In this document: in pieces, positions 1 through 6,195 of the stretch
How the letters are laid out: each line of letters opens with the position of its first letter
Position numbering within the stretch: the first letter of the stretch is position 1
From: URNF01 sp045531495
Lineage (GTDB): Bacteria > Bacillota > Clostridia > Oscillospirales > Acutalibacteraceae
Length of the DNA stretch: 8,943 bases
Direction of reading: 5' to 3'
NCBI GenBank assembly: GCA_045531495.1
Contig: JAZSED010000093.1
Coordinates: forward strand, 1 to 8,943
Notes under the pieces: generated by a model
Told to the model about the DNA's origin: nothing
Database searches by the model: none
The model's input: only the letters and a program-made list of their open reading frames with translations
Program-made: the position numbers and the translations under genes

Positions 1-632
1 GTGGTGATTTTCAGGTTCTGGTAGTTGCCTTCCACTAATTTTACGGGCAGTCCGAGCCGCTCAAACAATTGGCAATCGTCGGTCAGCGAAACCGCCGCCT
101 CCACAGCGTTTGCCAATGCTTTTTTGTATTTTTCAAGGTCAAACACCTGCGGCGTTTGCACCTGCCACAGCGTATCACGGTCAGGGGTGGCACTGATAAA
201 GCCGTTATTGCTTGCCACCTTAATGGTGTCCTTTACACGCACCGCCACCGCAGCGGCACCGTGCTCTTTGGCGGCAGTAACCGTTCGGTCGATGAGGGCA
301 GGGGTGATGAGAGGGCGTGCACCATCCTGCACCGCAATAAAATCGGTGTCGGCAGGCAGGGCGGCAATGCTCTTTTGGGCGGATTGCTGCCGTGTAGCAC
401 CGCCTTCACATATGGCATACAGCTTGGTGATGCCGTTTTCCCGACACAGCTTCTCAAACGGCCGCACGTCTTCGGGCCGGGTGACCAGCAGAATATACTC
501 CACCGACGGTGCCTGCTGAAATGCCATAAGGGTGTGCAGAATAACGGGCTTCCCATTCAGCAAGGCGGTTTGCTTGGGAAAGCCCATACGGGTAGAATTG
601 CCTGCGGCAAGTATGACAGCGGTTGTTTTCAA
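1..632 (-). CDS. ispD: 2-C-methyl-D-erythritol 4-phosphate cytidylyltransferase (IspD), C-terminus cut off by window edge
   Basis: IspD joins CTP and 2-C-methyl-D-erythritol 4-phosphate to make CDP-ME in the cytoplasmic non-mevalonate (MEP) isoprenoid pathway. Read on the minus strand, the 210 complete codons show the family signatures in order: the CTP-binding loop LAAGNSTRMGFPK at residues 8-20 (with the Arg and Lys expected to contact the triphosphate), EGGATRQQS near 76-84, VQDGARPL at 101-108 (Asp103 a metal-ligand candidate), TPQVF at 160-164, LTDDCQLFE at 183-191, and the closing GNYQNLKIT with Lys208. The family is usually about 225-240 aa, so only some 15-25 residues should be missing. 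There is no in-frame ATG near the N-terminus. TTG at 632-630 is chosen because GGGGGTGA sits 5 nt upstream and the protein then begins MKTTAVILAAG, as is typical. A GTG three codons upstream would overlap that ribosome binding site. The gene is divergent from the isomerase gene. Confidence 0.95.
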   Translation of the reverse strand, partial: MKTTAVILAAGNSTRMGFPKQTALLNGKPVILHTLMAFQQAPSVEYILLVTRPEDVRPFEKLCRENGITKLYAICEGGATRQQSAQKSIAALPADTDFIAVQDGARPLITPALIDRTVTAAKEHGAAAVAVRVKDTIKVASNNGFISATPDRDTLWQVQTPQVFDLEKYKKALANAVEAAVSLTDDCQLFERLGLPVKLVEGNYQNLKIT

Positions 633-659
633 TACAGTCACCCCCAAAATATCTCATTA

Positions 660-673
660 TACAGTATACTGTA
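660..673. promoter_or_regulatory. Perfect 14-bp palindrome (candidate operator) over the ispD -10
   Basis: TACAGTATACTGTA reads identically on both strands and covers the -10 hexamer (663-668) of the leftward ispD promoter. A dimeric repressor bound here would block that promoter. The regulator is not in the window and I cannot assign a family from the site alone. The position in a 177-bp divergent intergenic region fits a regulatory role, but the palindrome could also be incidental to an AT-rich -10 region. Confidence 0.45.
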
Positions 674-691
674 CGCATAAGGAAAAATCAA
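663..691 (-). promoter_or_regulatory. Sigma-A promoter for ispD
   Basis: On the minus strand, TTGATT (691-686) and TATACT (668-663) are separated by exactly 17 bp. Transcription would start near 656, giving a leader of about 24 nt before the TTG start. A second TATAAT (661-656) lies just downstream but has only a poor -35 at the right distance. Confidence 0.7.
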
Positions 692-745
692 CGAAAAAGT
701 GTAACATAAACCGAGAAAAGCACAATTTTTTTGAGATAAAAGCAG

Positions 746-774
746 TTGAAAAGCGTGTACATAGGTGGTATAAT
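746..774 (+). promoter_or_regulatory. Sigma-A promoter for the sugar-phosphate isomerase gene
   Basis: TTGAAA (746-751), a 17-bp spacer, and a perfect TATAAT (769-774). Transcription should begin near 781. That excludes the in-frame ATG at 777 as a translation start and supports ATG 810. Confidence 0.85.
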
Positions 775-809
775 TTATGCAAGATAAACAGCAAAAAGGA
801 GTGCTTTTT

Positions 810-1568
810 ATGATCAAGGAACTCGGTTTGCAAAACTATTCCATTCGTGAACATCTGACCACCTATGAAGATGTGTACGAAGCGATGAAAACCATCAAAG
901 AGATGGGCTACACCGTGGTACAAACGGCAGGTGAAAAGATTCCGTTGGAGGAGTTTGCAAAGATTGCCAAGGAATTGAACATTACCGTGTGCGGCACCCA
1001 TTGCGGTTTTGATACATTGATCGCAGATCCGCAAAAAGCGATGGAGACCCACCGTAAGCTCGGCACCACCAACATTGGCATCGGCGGTTTCTTTGCCAAT
1101 GGCGTGGAAGATGTAGAAAAATTTATTGAGCGGGCAAATGCGTTTGCAGATAGTATTTACGAGCACGGATTTAAGTTCACGTATCATAATCACGAGCACG
1201 AGTTCCGCAAGCTCGGTGACAAAACAGTGATGGATATGCTGGTGGAAGGTCTTGACCCCGTTAAAACGTCTTTCTGCCTGGACACCCATTGGGTGCAGCG
1301 TGGCGGCGGTGATGTATGTTCCTGGATTGAGAAGCTGGCAGGGCGCATTGATATTATCCATTTGAAGGATATGGTCATTCGGAGCGACCGTACCCCCACC
1401 ATGTGCGAGATAGGTGCAGGCAACATGGATTTTGGCAGGATTATTGCCGCCGCCGAAAAAGCAGGGGTCAAGTATTACGTCGTTGAGCAGGACGAGTGCC
1501 CGGGCGATTCCTTTGACAGCGTCAGACAAAGTGCGGCGTATATCCGTGCGAATTTTATGGAAAAGTAA
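810..1568 (+). CDS. Sugar phosphate isomerase/epimerase, xylose isomerase-like TIM barrel
   Basis: A 252-aa cytoplasmic protein of the AP-endonuclease-2/xylose-isomerase-like TIM-barrel superfamily, which covers metal-dependent epimerases and isomerases acting on sugars, inositols and related polyols. Visible signatures: an N-terminal first strand (LGLQNYSIRE), YHNHEHEF at 125-132, CLDTHW at 156-161, HLKD at 184-187, CEIG at 199-202, and VVEQDE at 224-229. In this fold the acidic and His residues at these places (Asp158, His160, His184, Glu200, Glu226) are the expected metal and substrate ligands. ATG 810 is chosen because GGAG at 798-801 lies 8 nt upstream and the promoter places the transcript start downstream of the alternative ATG at 777. 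It has its own promoter and is divergent from ispD. No obvious terminator follows, and the rpsO promoter begins 9 bp after its stop. The exact substrate cannot be read from the sequence. Confidence 0.88.
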   Translation: MIKELGLQNYSIREHLTTYEDVYEAMKTIKEMGYTVVQTAGEKIPLEEFAKIAKELNITVCGTHCGFDTLIADPQKAMETHRKLGTTNIGIGGFFANGVEDVEKFIERANAFADSIYEHGFKFTYHNHEHEFRKLGDKTVMDMLVEGLDPVKTSFCLDTHWVQRGGGDVCSWIEKLAGRIDIIHLKDMVIRSDRTPTMCEIGAGNMDFGRIIAAAEKAGVKYYVVEQDECPGDSFDSVRQSAAYIRANFMEK

Positions 1569-1576
1569 AAAAGTTC

Positions 1577-1605
1577 TTTACAAATCGTAAAAGCTGTGAT
1601 ATAGT
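1577..1605 (+). promoter_or_regulatory. Sigma-A promoter for rpsO
   Basis: TTTACA (1577-1582), a 17-bp spacer, TATAGT (1600-1605). The predicted transcript start is near 1612, leaving a leader of about 115 nt before rpsO. Confidence 0.8.
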
Positions 1606-1611
1606 ATGAAA

Positions 1612-1726
1612 GCTGCCCGAAAAGCGGCGGCGTATCCGATTACGCGGTTCGCGGTTTCCGCTCCGAAGGAGATTCACCACGACCCGACACTGCGTTTTAC
1701 GGAAATATTAAAAGAGGTGAAAGATT
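1612..1726 (+). promoter_or_regulatory. Structured rpsO mRNA leader, candidate S15 autoregulatory element
   Basis: The leader can fold into successive hairpins: GCTGC (1612-1616) with GCGGC (1625-1629); GCGTA (1631-1635) with TACGC (1642-1646) around a 6-nt loop; and GCGG (1652-1655) with CCGC (1659-1662). An alternative long pairing of AGCGG (1624-1628) with CCGCT (1659-1663) would enclose the second hairpin and exclude the first and third. CTCC/GGAG (1662-1665/1669-1672) is another competing hairpin. S15 is known to repress its own mRNA through leader structures in several bacterial groups, and these differ in sequence. Assignment here is by position and foldability only. Confidence 0.4.
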
Positions 1727-1993
1727 ATGATGTTACCCGAAGAAAAAGCAGCCATTATGAAAGAGTACGCGACCCACGAAGGCGACACCGGTTCGCCCGA
1801 GGTACAGATTGCTGTACTGACCAAACGCATTCAGGACTTGACCGCTCATATGAAAGAGCACAAGAAAGACTACCATTCCAACCGTGGTCTTCTGAAAATG
1901 GTCGGTCACCGTCACAACCTGTTGGCCTACTTGAAAAAGAAGGACATCAACCGTTATCGCGCGCTCATCGAAAGACTCGGTCTGCGTAAGTAA
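1727..1993 (+). CDS. rpsO: 30S ribosomal protein S15
   Basis: S15 is a primary binder of the 16S rRNA central domain, at the three-way junction of helices 20-22, and helps build the 30S platform. The 88-aa product has the family length (about 89 aa) and its hallmarks: GDTGSPEVQIAVLTKRI near residues 20-36, LTAHMKEHKKDYHSNRGLL at about 38-56, and a C-terminal LLAYLKKKDINRYRALIERL stretch ending LGLRK. The HSNRG core carries Asn where many orthologs have Arg. Two tandem ATGs occur at 1727 and 1730. GAGGTGA at 1714-1720 leaves 6 nt to the first and 9 nt to the second, so both are usable; the first is given here. It has its own promoter and structured leader, and is followed by pnp as in many bacteria. 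Confidence 0.97.
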   Translation: MMLPEEKAAIMKEYATHEGDTGSPEVQIAVLTKRIQDLTAHMKEHKKDYHSNRGLLKMVGHRHNLLAYLKKKDINRYRALIERLGLRK

Positions 1994-2003
1994 TTGCAAC
2001 TTC

Positions 2004-2035
2004 GAGGCAGGTGGAAAACAAGTTCCACCTGCCTC
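2004..2035 (+). terminator. 13-bp perfect hairpin after rpsO (weak or leaky terminator, or processing site)
   Basis: GAGGCAGGTGGAA (2004-2016) pairs perfectly with 2023-2035 around a 6-nt loop, starting 10 bp after the rpsO stop. The stem is strong, but the downstream sequence (TCGTTGCGTGTTTC) is not a proper T-tract, so termination may be incomplete and pnp may receive readthrough. In Escherichia coli a long hairpin between rpsO and pnp is cut by RNase III. A similar role here is only an analogy. Confidence 0.6.
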
Positions 2036-2180
2036 TCGTTGCGTGTTTCTGCGTAATTTGTTAACAATGGAGAACGGCAGTTTAGCAGTGAAACGAGTAT
2101 TGTGCAGCGCAACAATATTGGTTTTATTGCTAAATCCCGTATCTCCGCAAAAATAAAAAATTTTTAGGAGGTAAACCCCG
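2036..2180 (+). promoter_or_regulatory. pnp leader/intergenic region
   Basis: No strong promoter is visible. The best candidate is TTGTTA (2058-2063) with TTTAGC (2081-2086) at 17 bp, which is weak. GTTGCG (2038-2043) and GTTTC (2045-2049) are complementary to CGCAAC (2108-2113) and GAAAC (2090-2094), allowing a bulged long-range stem. The stretch ends in an A/T-rich run and the strong ribosome binding site AGGAGGT (2166-2172), 8 nt before the pnp ATG. pnp mRNA leaders are targets of PNPase autocontrol in enterobacteria, and nothing here proves that for this organism. Confidence 0.3.
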
Positions 2181-4370
2181 ATGTTTGAAAACTTCAGAGA
2201 ATTCAAAACCACCCTTGCCGGCCGTCCGCTCGTTGTGGAAACCGGCAAAATGGCGCAGCTCTCCAATGGCTCCTGCTTGGTGCGTTACGGTGAGACTGCC
2301 ATTCTTTGCAACGTGACCGCGTCTGCAAAGCCCCGTGAAGGCGTGGATTTCTTCCCGCTTTCCGTAGACTACGAAGAAAAGCACTATTCCGTAGGTCGTA
2401 TTCCCGGCTCCTTCCAGCGCCGTGAAGCGCGTCCGAGTGAGAAGGCTATCCTCACCTCCCGCGTTATCGACCGTCCTATTCGCCCGTTGTTCCCGAAGGA
2501 TATGCGTAACGACGTGTCTATCGTGTGTACCGTGATGTCGGTAGATCCCGATTGCGCACCCGAAACCACCGCTATGATAGGTGCTTCTATCGCTATCGCC
2601 ATTTCCGATATTCCGTGGGACGGCCCGATTTCGGGCGTTGTTGTGGGTATGGTTGACGGCAAATTTGTTATCAACCCCACCGCGGAAGAAGAAACACGCT
2701 CCGAAATGCACGTAACCGTTGCGTCCACCGCCGATCTGGTTGCGATGATTGAGGCGGGCGCTAACGAAATCGACAACGACACTATGTTTGATGCGATTAT
2801 GTTCGGCCACGAAGCCAATCAGGAAATCGTACGTTTCATCAACAGCATCGTTGCTCAAATCGGTAAAGAGAAGTTCCCCTTCACCTCCAACGATCCCGCG
2901 CCCGAAATGTTCGAGGCTATCAAAGAATTTGCCATCGAAAAGGTGCGCTATGCGCTGGATACCGATGATAAATTGGTGCGTGACGAGCGTTTGTTGCCCG
3001 TTTACGACGAAGTACACGCGAAATTTGACGAAGTGTACCCCGAAGAAATCGGCAAAATTGACGAATGTCTGTATAAATTGCAGAAATACGTCGTTCGCCG
3101 CTGGTTGCTGGACGACGGCAAGCGCGTAGACGGCCGTGGTATCAACGATATCCGTCCGCTGAATGCACAGGTCGGTCTGTTGCCCCGCACCCACGGTTCG
3201 GGTATGTTCACCCGCGGTCAGACCCAGGTTTTGACCGTGGCGACCCTCGGCTCCTCCGGCGACGCACAGCTGCTCGACGGTCTGGACGACGAAACCGAAA
3301 AGCGCTATATGCATCACTACAATTTCCCGTCCTACTCGGTAGGCGAGACCAAGCCTTCCCGCGGCCCCGGCCGTCGTGAAATCGGTCACGGTGCCTTGGC
3401 GGAACGCGCCCTTGTGCCCGTTTTGCCCTCTGTGGAAGAGTTCCCCTACACCATCCGTTTGGTCAGCGAAGTGCTGTCCTCCAACGGCTCTACTTCTCAG
3501 GCATCTATTTGCGGCTCCACCTTGGCTTTGATGGACGCAGGTGTGCCGATTAAAGCGCCTGTTGCGGGCATTTCCTGTGGTCTTGTGACCGAAGGCGACC
3601 GCTTTATGACCATGGTGGACATCCAGGGTCTGGAAGACTTCTTCGGCGATATGGACTTTAAAGTCGGCGGTACCAAAAAGGGTATCACCGCTATTCAGAT
3701 GGACCTCAAAGTACACGGTCTGACCCCCGCTATTATCCGTGAAGCGTTGGACAAGACCTATACTGCCCGTCTGTACATTTTGGACGAAATTATGGCGCCC
3801 GCTATCAGTGAGCCCCGCGCAGAATTGTCCAAATACGCGCCCAAAATGCTCGGCACCAAAATCGACGTGGACAAAATCCGCGAGGTTATCGGTAAGGGCG
3901 GCAGCGTCATCCAAAAAATCCAGGCGGAATGCAACTGTAAAATCGACATCGAAGAGGACGGTACTGTGTTTATTTCCGCTCTCAACGGTGATGATGCAAA
4001 ACGTGCGTTGATGGTTGTTGAAACCATTGCAAAAGACCCCGAAATCGGTGCGATTTACAAGGGAAAAGTGACCCGCCTTATGACCTTTGGGGCGTTTGTG
4101 GAAATCGCACCCGGCAAAGAAGGTCTCGTACACATCAGCCGTCTTGACGTAAAACGCGTTGAGAAGGTGGAAGACGTTGTGTCTGTGGGCGACGAAGTGA
4201 TGGTTAAAGTCACCGAAATCGACGAACAGGGCCGTCTGAATCTCTCCCGCCGCGATGCGCTCATTGAGGTGGAAGGTCTGGAAGCGGAAGCACCCGCTGA
4301 GGTTGCTCCCCGTCCGTCCCGTCCGCGCCGTGAAGGCGGTTTCCGTGACCGTCGCCGCCGCGAAGACTAA
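2181..4370 (+). CDS. pnp: Polyribonucleotide nucleotidyltransferase (PNPase)
   Basis: PNPase is a trimeric 3'-to-5' exoribonuclease that phosphorolyses RNA to nucleoside diphosphates, and it can also add tails. At 729 aa it has full family length and all domains in order: first RNase PH core (about 10-140, with QRREARPSE at 79-87), an alpha-helical linker (about 150-310), the second catalytic RNase PH core (about 315-540), a KH domain (about 560-615, GXXG loop GKGG at 571-574), and an S1 domain (about 620-690, with FGAFVEI and GLVHISRL). The catalytic segment DFFGDMDFKVGGT supplies Asp486, Asp492 and Lys494, the same numbers as in the E. coli enzyme. SNGSTSQASICG (434-445) is the phosphate-site motif. 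The C-terminal tail after S1 is short, acidic then Arg-rich, ending RDRRRRED, and could add RNA affinity. The start is fixed by AGGAGGT 8 nt upstream. Confidence 0.98.
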   Translation: MFENFREFKTTLAGRPLVVETGKMAQLSNGSCLVRYGETAILCNVTASAKPREGVDFFPLSVDYEEKHYSVGRIPGSFQRREARPSEKAILTSRVIDRPIRPLFPKDMRNDVSIVCTVMSVDPDCAPETTAMIGASIAIAISDIPWDGPISGVVVGMVDGKFVINPTAEEETRSEMHVTVASTADLVAMIEAGANEIDNDTMFDAIMFGHEANQEIVRFINSIVAQIGKEKFPFTSNDPAPEMFEAIKEFAIEKVRYALDTDDKLVRDERLLPVYDEVHAKFDEVYPEEIGKIDECLYKLQKYVVRRWLLDDGKRVDGRGINDIRPLNAQVGLLPRTHGSGMFTRGQTQVLTVATLGSSGDAQLLDGLDDETEKRYMHHYNFPSYSVGETKPSRGPGRREIGHGALAERALVPVLPSVEEFPYTIRLVSEVLSSNGSTSQASICGSTLALMDAGVPIKAPVAGISCGLVTEGDRFMTMVDIQGLEDFFGDMDFKVGGTKKGITAIQMDLKVHGLTPAIIREALDKTYTARLYILDEIMAPAISEPRAELSKYAPKMLGTKIDVDKIREVIGKGGSVIQKIQAECNCKIDIEEDGTVFISALNGDDAKRALMVVETIAKDPEIGAIYKGKVTRLMTFGAFVEIAPGKEGLVHISRLDVKRVEKVEDVVSVGDEVMVKVTEIDEQGRLNLSRRDALIEVEGLEAEAPAEVAPRPSRPRREGGFRDRRRRED

Positions 4371-4383
4371 TTGACACAAAAAC

Positions 4384-4418
4384 GCGCCGCAAAACCACTG
4401 TTTTGCGATGCTTTTTTT
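4384..4418 (+). terminator. Rho-independent terminator after pnp
   Basis: CGCAAAAC (4388-4395) pairs with GTTTTGCG (4400-4407) around the loop CACT. After one mismatch the stem continues with three more pairs, including one G-T wobble (4384-4386/4409-4411), directly followed by seven Ts (4412-4418). Confidence 0.88.
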
Positions 4419-4420
4419 CA

Positions 4421-4478
4421 ATATTTCTCGGGAAATATATAACGTGATATCACATACGGAATTTGGCGGCGGAGCCGC
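4421..4478. repeat. Cluster of short palindromes in the pnp-downstream spacer
   Basis: Three consecutive inverted repeats: ATATTTC/GAAATAT (4421-4427/4432-4438, loop TCGG), the perfect palindrome GTGATATCAC (4444-4453), and GCGGC/GCCGC (4466-4470/4474-4478, loop GGA). The mix of ATATC-type palindromes and a small GC hairpin recalls dispersed intergenic repeats of Clostridia, but only one copy is visible here. The rest of the 4419-4551 spacer shows nothing else I can support. Confidence 0.35.
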
Positions 4479-4551
4479 GTCGCATTACCGCGAAAAAACG
4501 ACTGAAATTTGTGCAATTTGCATAGAAAATAGTGGGAATTTCAAAAAGGTA

Positions 4552-4580
4552 TTGGCAAGCGGCGGAAAACGTGTTATAAT
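4552..4580 (+). promoter_or_regulatory. Sigma-A promoter of the membrane-protein/Thr-rich-protein operon
   Basis: TTGGCA (4552-4557), a 17-bp spacer, and a perfect TATAAT (4575-4580). Transcription should start near 4587, giving a short leader of about 30 nt. Confidence 0.85.
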
Positions 4581-4616
4581 GTACGGACAAAGATTTTATA
4601 GGGAGGAATGAGCCCT

Positions 4617-5525
4617 ATGGCGGATTGGAAAAGGGTAGAGCAGACGCCGGATGAGGCCCCTGAAAATACGGCACCTGTCCTTGAAAAAACAGACAAGAAA
4701 GCGGCGCGCGAGGCTAAGCGCGCGGCAAAAAAACAAGAGAAAAAAGATAAGCTGGTTGCCTACGGTAAAAAGCTACGTGCGAAGGAAGCGGAAAGAAAAG
4801 CGCGGGTTGACAAAAACGGTCAACGGCGCGGCAGATACAGATGGGCGGCGCCTGTTGGTTTTCTGACCACGGTTTTGGCTATTGTCGGTGTCATTGCGGT
4901 GATTGCAACAGGCGTCGGTATGGTGCGTGAATTGACCGACGATTCTGCACTGCGTGATGAAATCCAATATTTTTTACAGCCGCTTACCGCATATAATCCT
5001 ATCCCCGACTTTGACGATGTCAACGAGGAGGATATTGACGAATTGTTACGTGCGGCGGTGTGGCGCATCACCGAAGCGGAGCGTATTCGTATGCTGCGTG
5101 AAAAGGATGAAAACACCAAGTACGAATTGGACAACAACGGCCGTCTTATCGTGCCTGTCGCCGAGGTGGAAGCGTCCTATAAGGTGCTGTTCGGCGAGGA
5201 TGCGGTACTGCATAACCGCACACTCGGTGAAGACGACGTGGAATACAGTGAAACCAATAAAACGTATTTCGTGCCGTTTAACTTTGTTACGTCGTTGCAT
5301 CAGCCTGTGATTGATACGATTCGCCGCAACGGGAATGTGTACCATGTACGTATTGCTTTCGTGTCCTCTGCCGACCTTGCGGTGGACGAGCGCGGCAATA
5401 CGATAGAGCCTACGCCCGATATGGCGGCATTTGCGCAGATTTATGTGCTCAAACGCGTGGACGGACAGTTTACCGTTACTGCGGTCGGCTCCGAGGCCGA
5501 AGAAGAAGGAGGAATTTTGAAATGA
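4617..5525 (+). CDS. Single-pass membrane protein with Lys/Ala-rich cytoplasmic tail, unknown function
   Basis: I do not recognise this 302-aa protein. Residues 1-75 are highly charged: an acidic start, then a Lys/Ala/Arg/Glu-rich stretch (about 22-66) likely to be helical or coiled-coil and able to contact nucleic acid or acidic partners. Residues 77-103 (APVGFLTTVLAIVGVIAVIA and on) form one membrane helix. The positive flank before it predicts N-in/C-out topology. The outer part of about 200 aa starts with acidic helices (125-165) and ends with a probable beta-rich region holding KTYFVPFNF, VYHVRIAFVS and AFAQIYVLKRVDGQFTVTAV. That ending resembles compact alpha+beta extracytoplasmic domains of Clostridia, an impression that needs a fold search. 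Start: ATG 4617 lies 10 nt after GGAGG (4602-4606), while the in-frame ATG at 4608 is only 1 nt away, too close. It is translationally coupled to the next gene by an ATGA overlap. The tail-helix-outer-domain layout is like FtsQ/DivIB, but I see no POTRA-like sequence. Confidence 0.85.
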   Translation: MADWKRVEQTPDEAPENTAPVLEKTDKKAAREAKRAAKKQEKKDKLVAYGKKLRAKEAERKARVDKNGQRRGRYRWAAPVGFLTTVLAIVGVIAVIATGVGMVRELTDDSALRDEIQYFLQPLTAYNPIPDFDDVNEEDIDELLRAAVWRITEAERIRMLREKDENTKYELDNNGRLIVPVAEVEASYKVLFGEDAVLHNRTLGEDDVEYSETNKTYFVPFNFVTSLHQPVIDTIRRNGNVYHVRIAFVSSADLAVDERGNTIEPTPDMAAFAQIYVLKRVDGQFTVTAVGSEAEEEGGILK

Positions 5526-6148
5526 AAAAGACAATTCTTTTAGCGGTTGGCGTGGTGGTTATCTGCCTCGCTTTGGTGCTGACCCTTGTCACCTGCCGCA
5601 ATAACGAAGGCGATACACCTACGGGCGCGGTTGACGGTGTTTCCACCACCACTACCGCAAACGAAAAAACCGAACAGACCGGCAATCAGGCGGGTAGTCA
5701 GGACGGAGGGATCAGCATTGATATCAGTGATTTGCTGCCCGGTGTCAGTACCACGGCAAAGACGTCCTACGTGACCGTTACCGACGGAAAGGGCCAAGTG
5801 GTTACTACATATGTGCCTGTTACCGACAGCAAAGGCAGTACCAAGACCACGTACGTGGCTGTAACCGATGCGAAAGGCAGCACCAAGACCACCAATGTAC
5901 CTGTGACAAATGCACAGGGCGCCACGAAAACAGATGCGCAAGGCAGTGTTGAGACAACGGTGGTAGCACAGACCACGGCTGTCGTACAAACTACGGCGGT
6001 TGCACAGACTACGGCGGTCACCGTGACCGACCCGACCACTACCACCACCAAAACGGAGGCTACTACGACCACCAAAGCTGAAACAGGCACGACAACCATC
6101 AATTATGATTCTATTGACGGTTGGTCAGATATTAAACCCCCGAAATAA
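5522..6148 (+). CDS. Thr-rich repeat protein, probable lipoprotein or membrane-anchored surface stalk
   Basis: A 208-aa secreted or anchored protein of unknown function. It begins with a Lys pair and a hydrophobic segment (residues 4-24) ending in LVTC. Cys25 could be a lipoprotein cysteine, although Thr before Cys is less usual than Gly/Ala/Ser, so an uncleaved membrane anchor is the alternative. Residues 26-80 are polar and disordered-looking (Thr, Gly, Gln, Asp), with a hydrophobic ISIDISDLLPG island. Residues 83-137 are four copies of a 14-residue unit (pattern YVxVTDxKGSTKTT), and residues 145-166 are TTxVxQ hexads. A poly-Thr stretch follows, and the end is NYDSIDGWSDIKPPK. Such Thr/Ser-rich repeats usually form extended, often glycosylated wall-spanning stalks, but nothing globular is attached here. 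Its start codon overlaps the upstream stop (ATGA), with AAGGAGG (5506-5512) 9 nt upstream inside the previous gene. A terminator follows 11 bp after the stop. Confidence 0.85.
   Translation: MKKTILLAVGVVVICLALVLTLVTCRNNEGDTPTGAVDGVSTTTTANEKTEQTGNQAGSQDGGISIDISDLLPGVSTTAKTSYVTVTDGKGQVVTTYVPVTDSKGSTKTTYVAVTDAKGSTKTTNVPVTNAQGATKTDAQGSVETTVVAQTTAVVQTTAVAQTTAVTVTDPTTTTTKTEATTTTKAETGTTTINYDSIDGWSDIKPPK
5768..5932 (+). repeat. Tandem 42-bp coding repeat (four 14-residue units)
   Basis: Four in-register units at protein residues 83-96, 97-110, 111-124 and 125-137: YVTVTDGKGQVVTT, YVPVTDSKGSTKTT, YVAVTDAKGSTKTT, NVPVTNAQGATKT. Units 2 and 3 stay close at DNA level (both contain AAAGGCAG-ACCAAGACCAC with one silent T/C change), suggesting recent duplication or ongoing homogenisation. 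Copy number may vary between strains. Confidence 0.85.
5954..6019 (+). repeat. Tandem 18-bp coding repeat (TTxVxQ hexads)
   Basis: Three and two-thirds copies of a six-residue unit: TTVVAQ, TTAVVQ, TTAVAQ, TTAV. The DNA copies are similar (for example GCACAGACCACGGCTGT and GCACAGACTACGGCGGT). This is a second, independent repeat type within the same gene. Confidence 0.8.
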
Positions 6149-6159
6149 TGTATACTTGC

Positions 6160-6194
6160 ATCCCCGTGTGCTGCGGCACACGGGGATTTTTTTT
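6160..6194 (+). terminator. Strong rho-independent terminator
   Basis: CCCCGTGTGC (6162-6171) pairs perfectly with GCACACGGGG (6176-6185) around the loop TGCG. Two more A-T pairs are possible at the base, followed by eight Ts (6187-6194). It ends the two-gene operon and isolates it from the downstream surface gene. Confidence 0.95.
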
Positions 6195-6195
6195 G

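Noticed and set aside
777..812. ATG 777 as start of the isomerase gene
   Set aside because: It lies 3 nt after the perfect -10 and upstream of the expected transcript start. ATG 810 has a good ribosome binding site.
657..1529. A 290-codon open frame on the minus strand opposite the isomerase gene
   Set aside because: The plus-strand frame has clear TIM-barrel ligands, promoter and ribosome binding site. The antisense frame has none of these and overlaps the ispD promoter.
2130..4421. A 763-codon open frame on the minus strand opposite pnp
   Set aside because: It is the mirror of a highly conserved gene with biased codons. Its product is a His/Phe/Gly-rich composition without any family motif, and it has no promoter or convincing ribosome binding site.
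4608..4619. ATG 4608 as start of the membrane protein
   Set aside because: Only 1 nt separates it from GGAGG. ATG 4617 in the same frame has a 10-nt gap.
4617..5525. FtsQ/DivIB division protein
   Set aside because: Topology is similar, but I see no POTRA-like sequence pattern and no division or wall-synthesis neighbours in the window.
5768..6019. CRISPR-like array
   Set aside because: The repeats are in frame, contiguous without spacers, and encode a Thr-rich protein segment.
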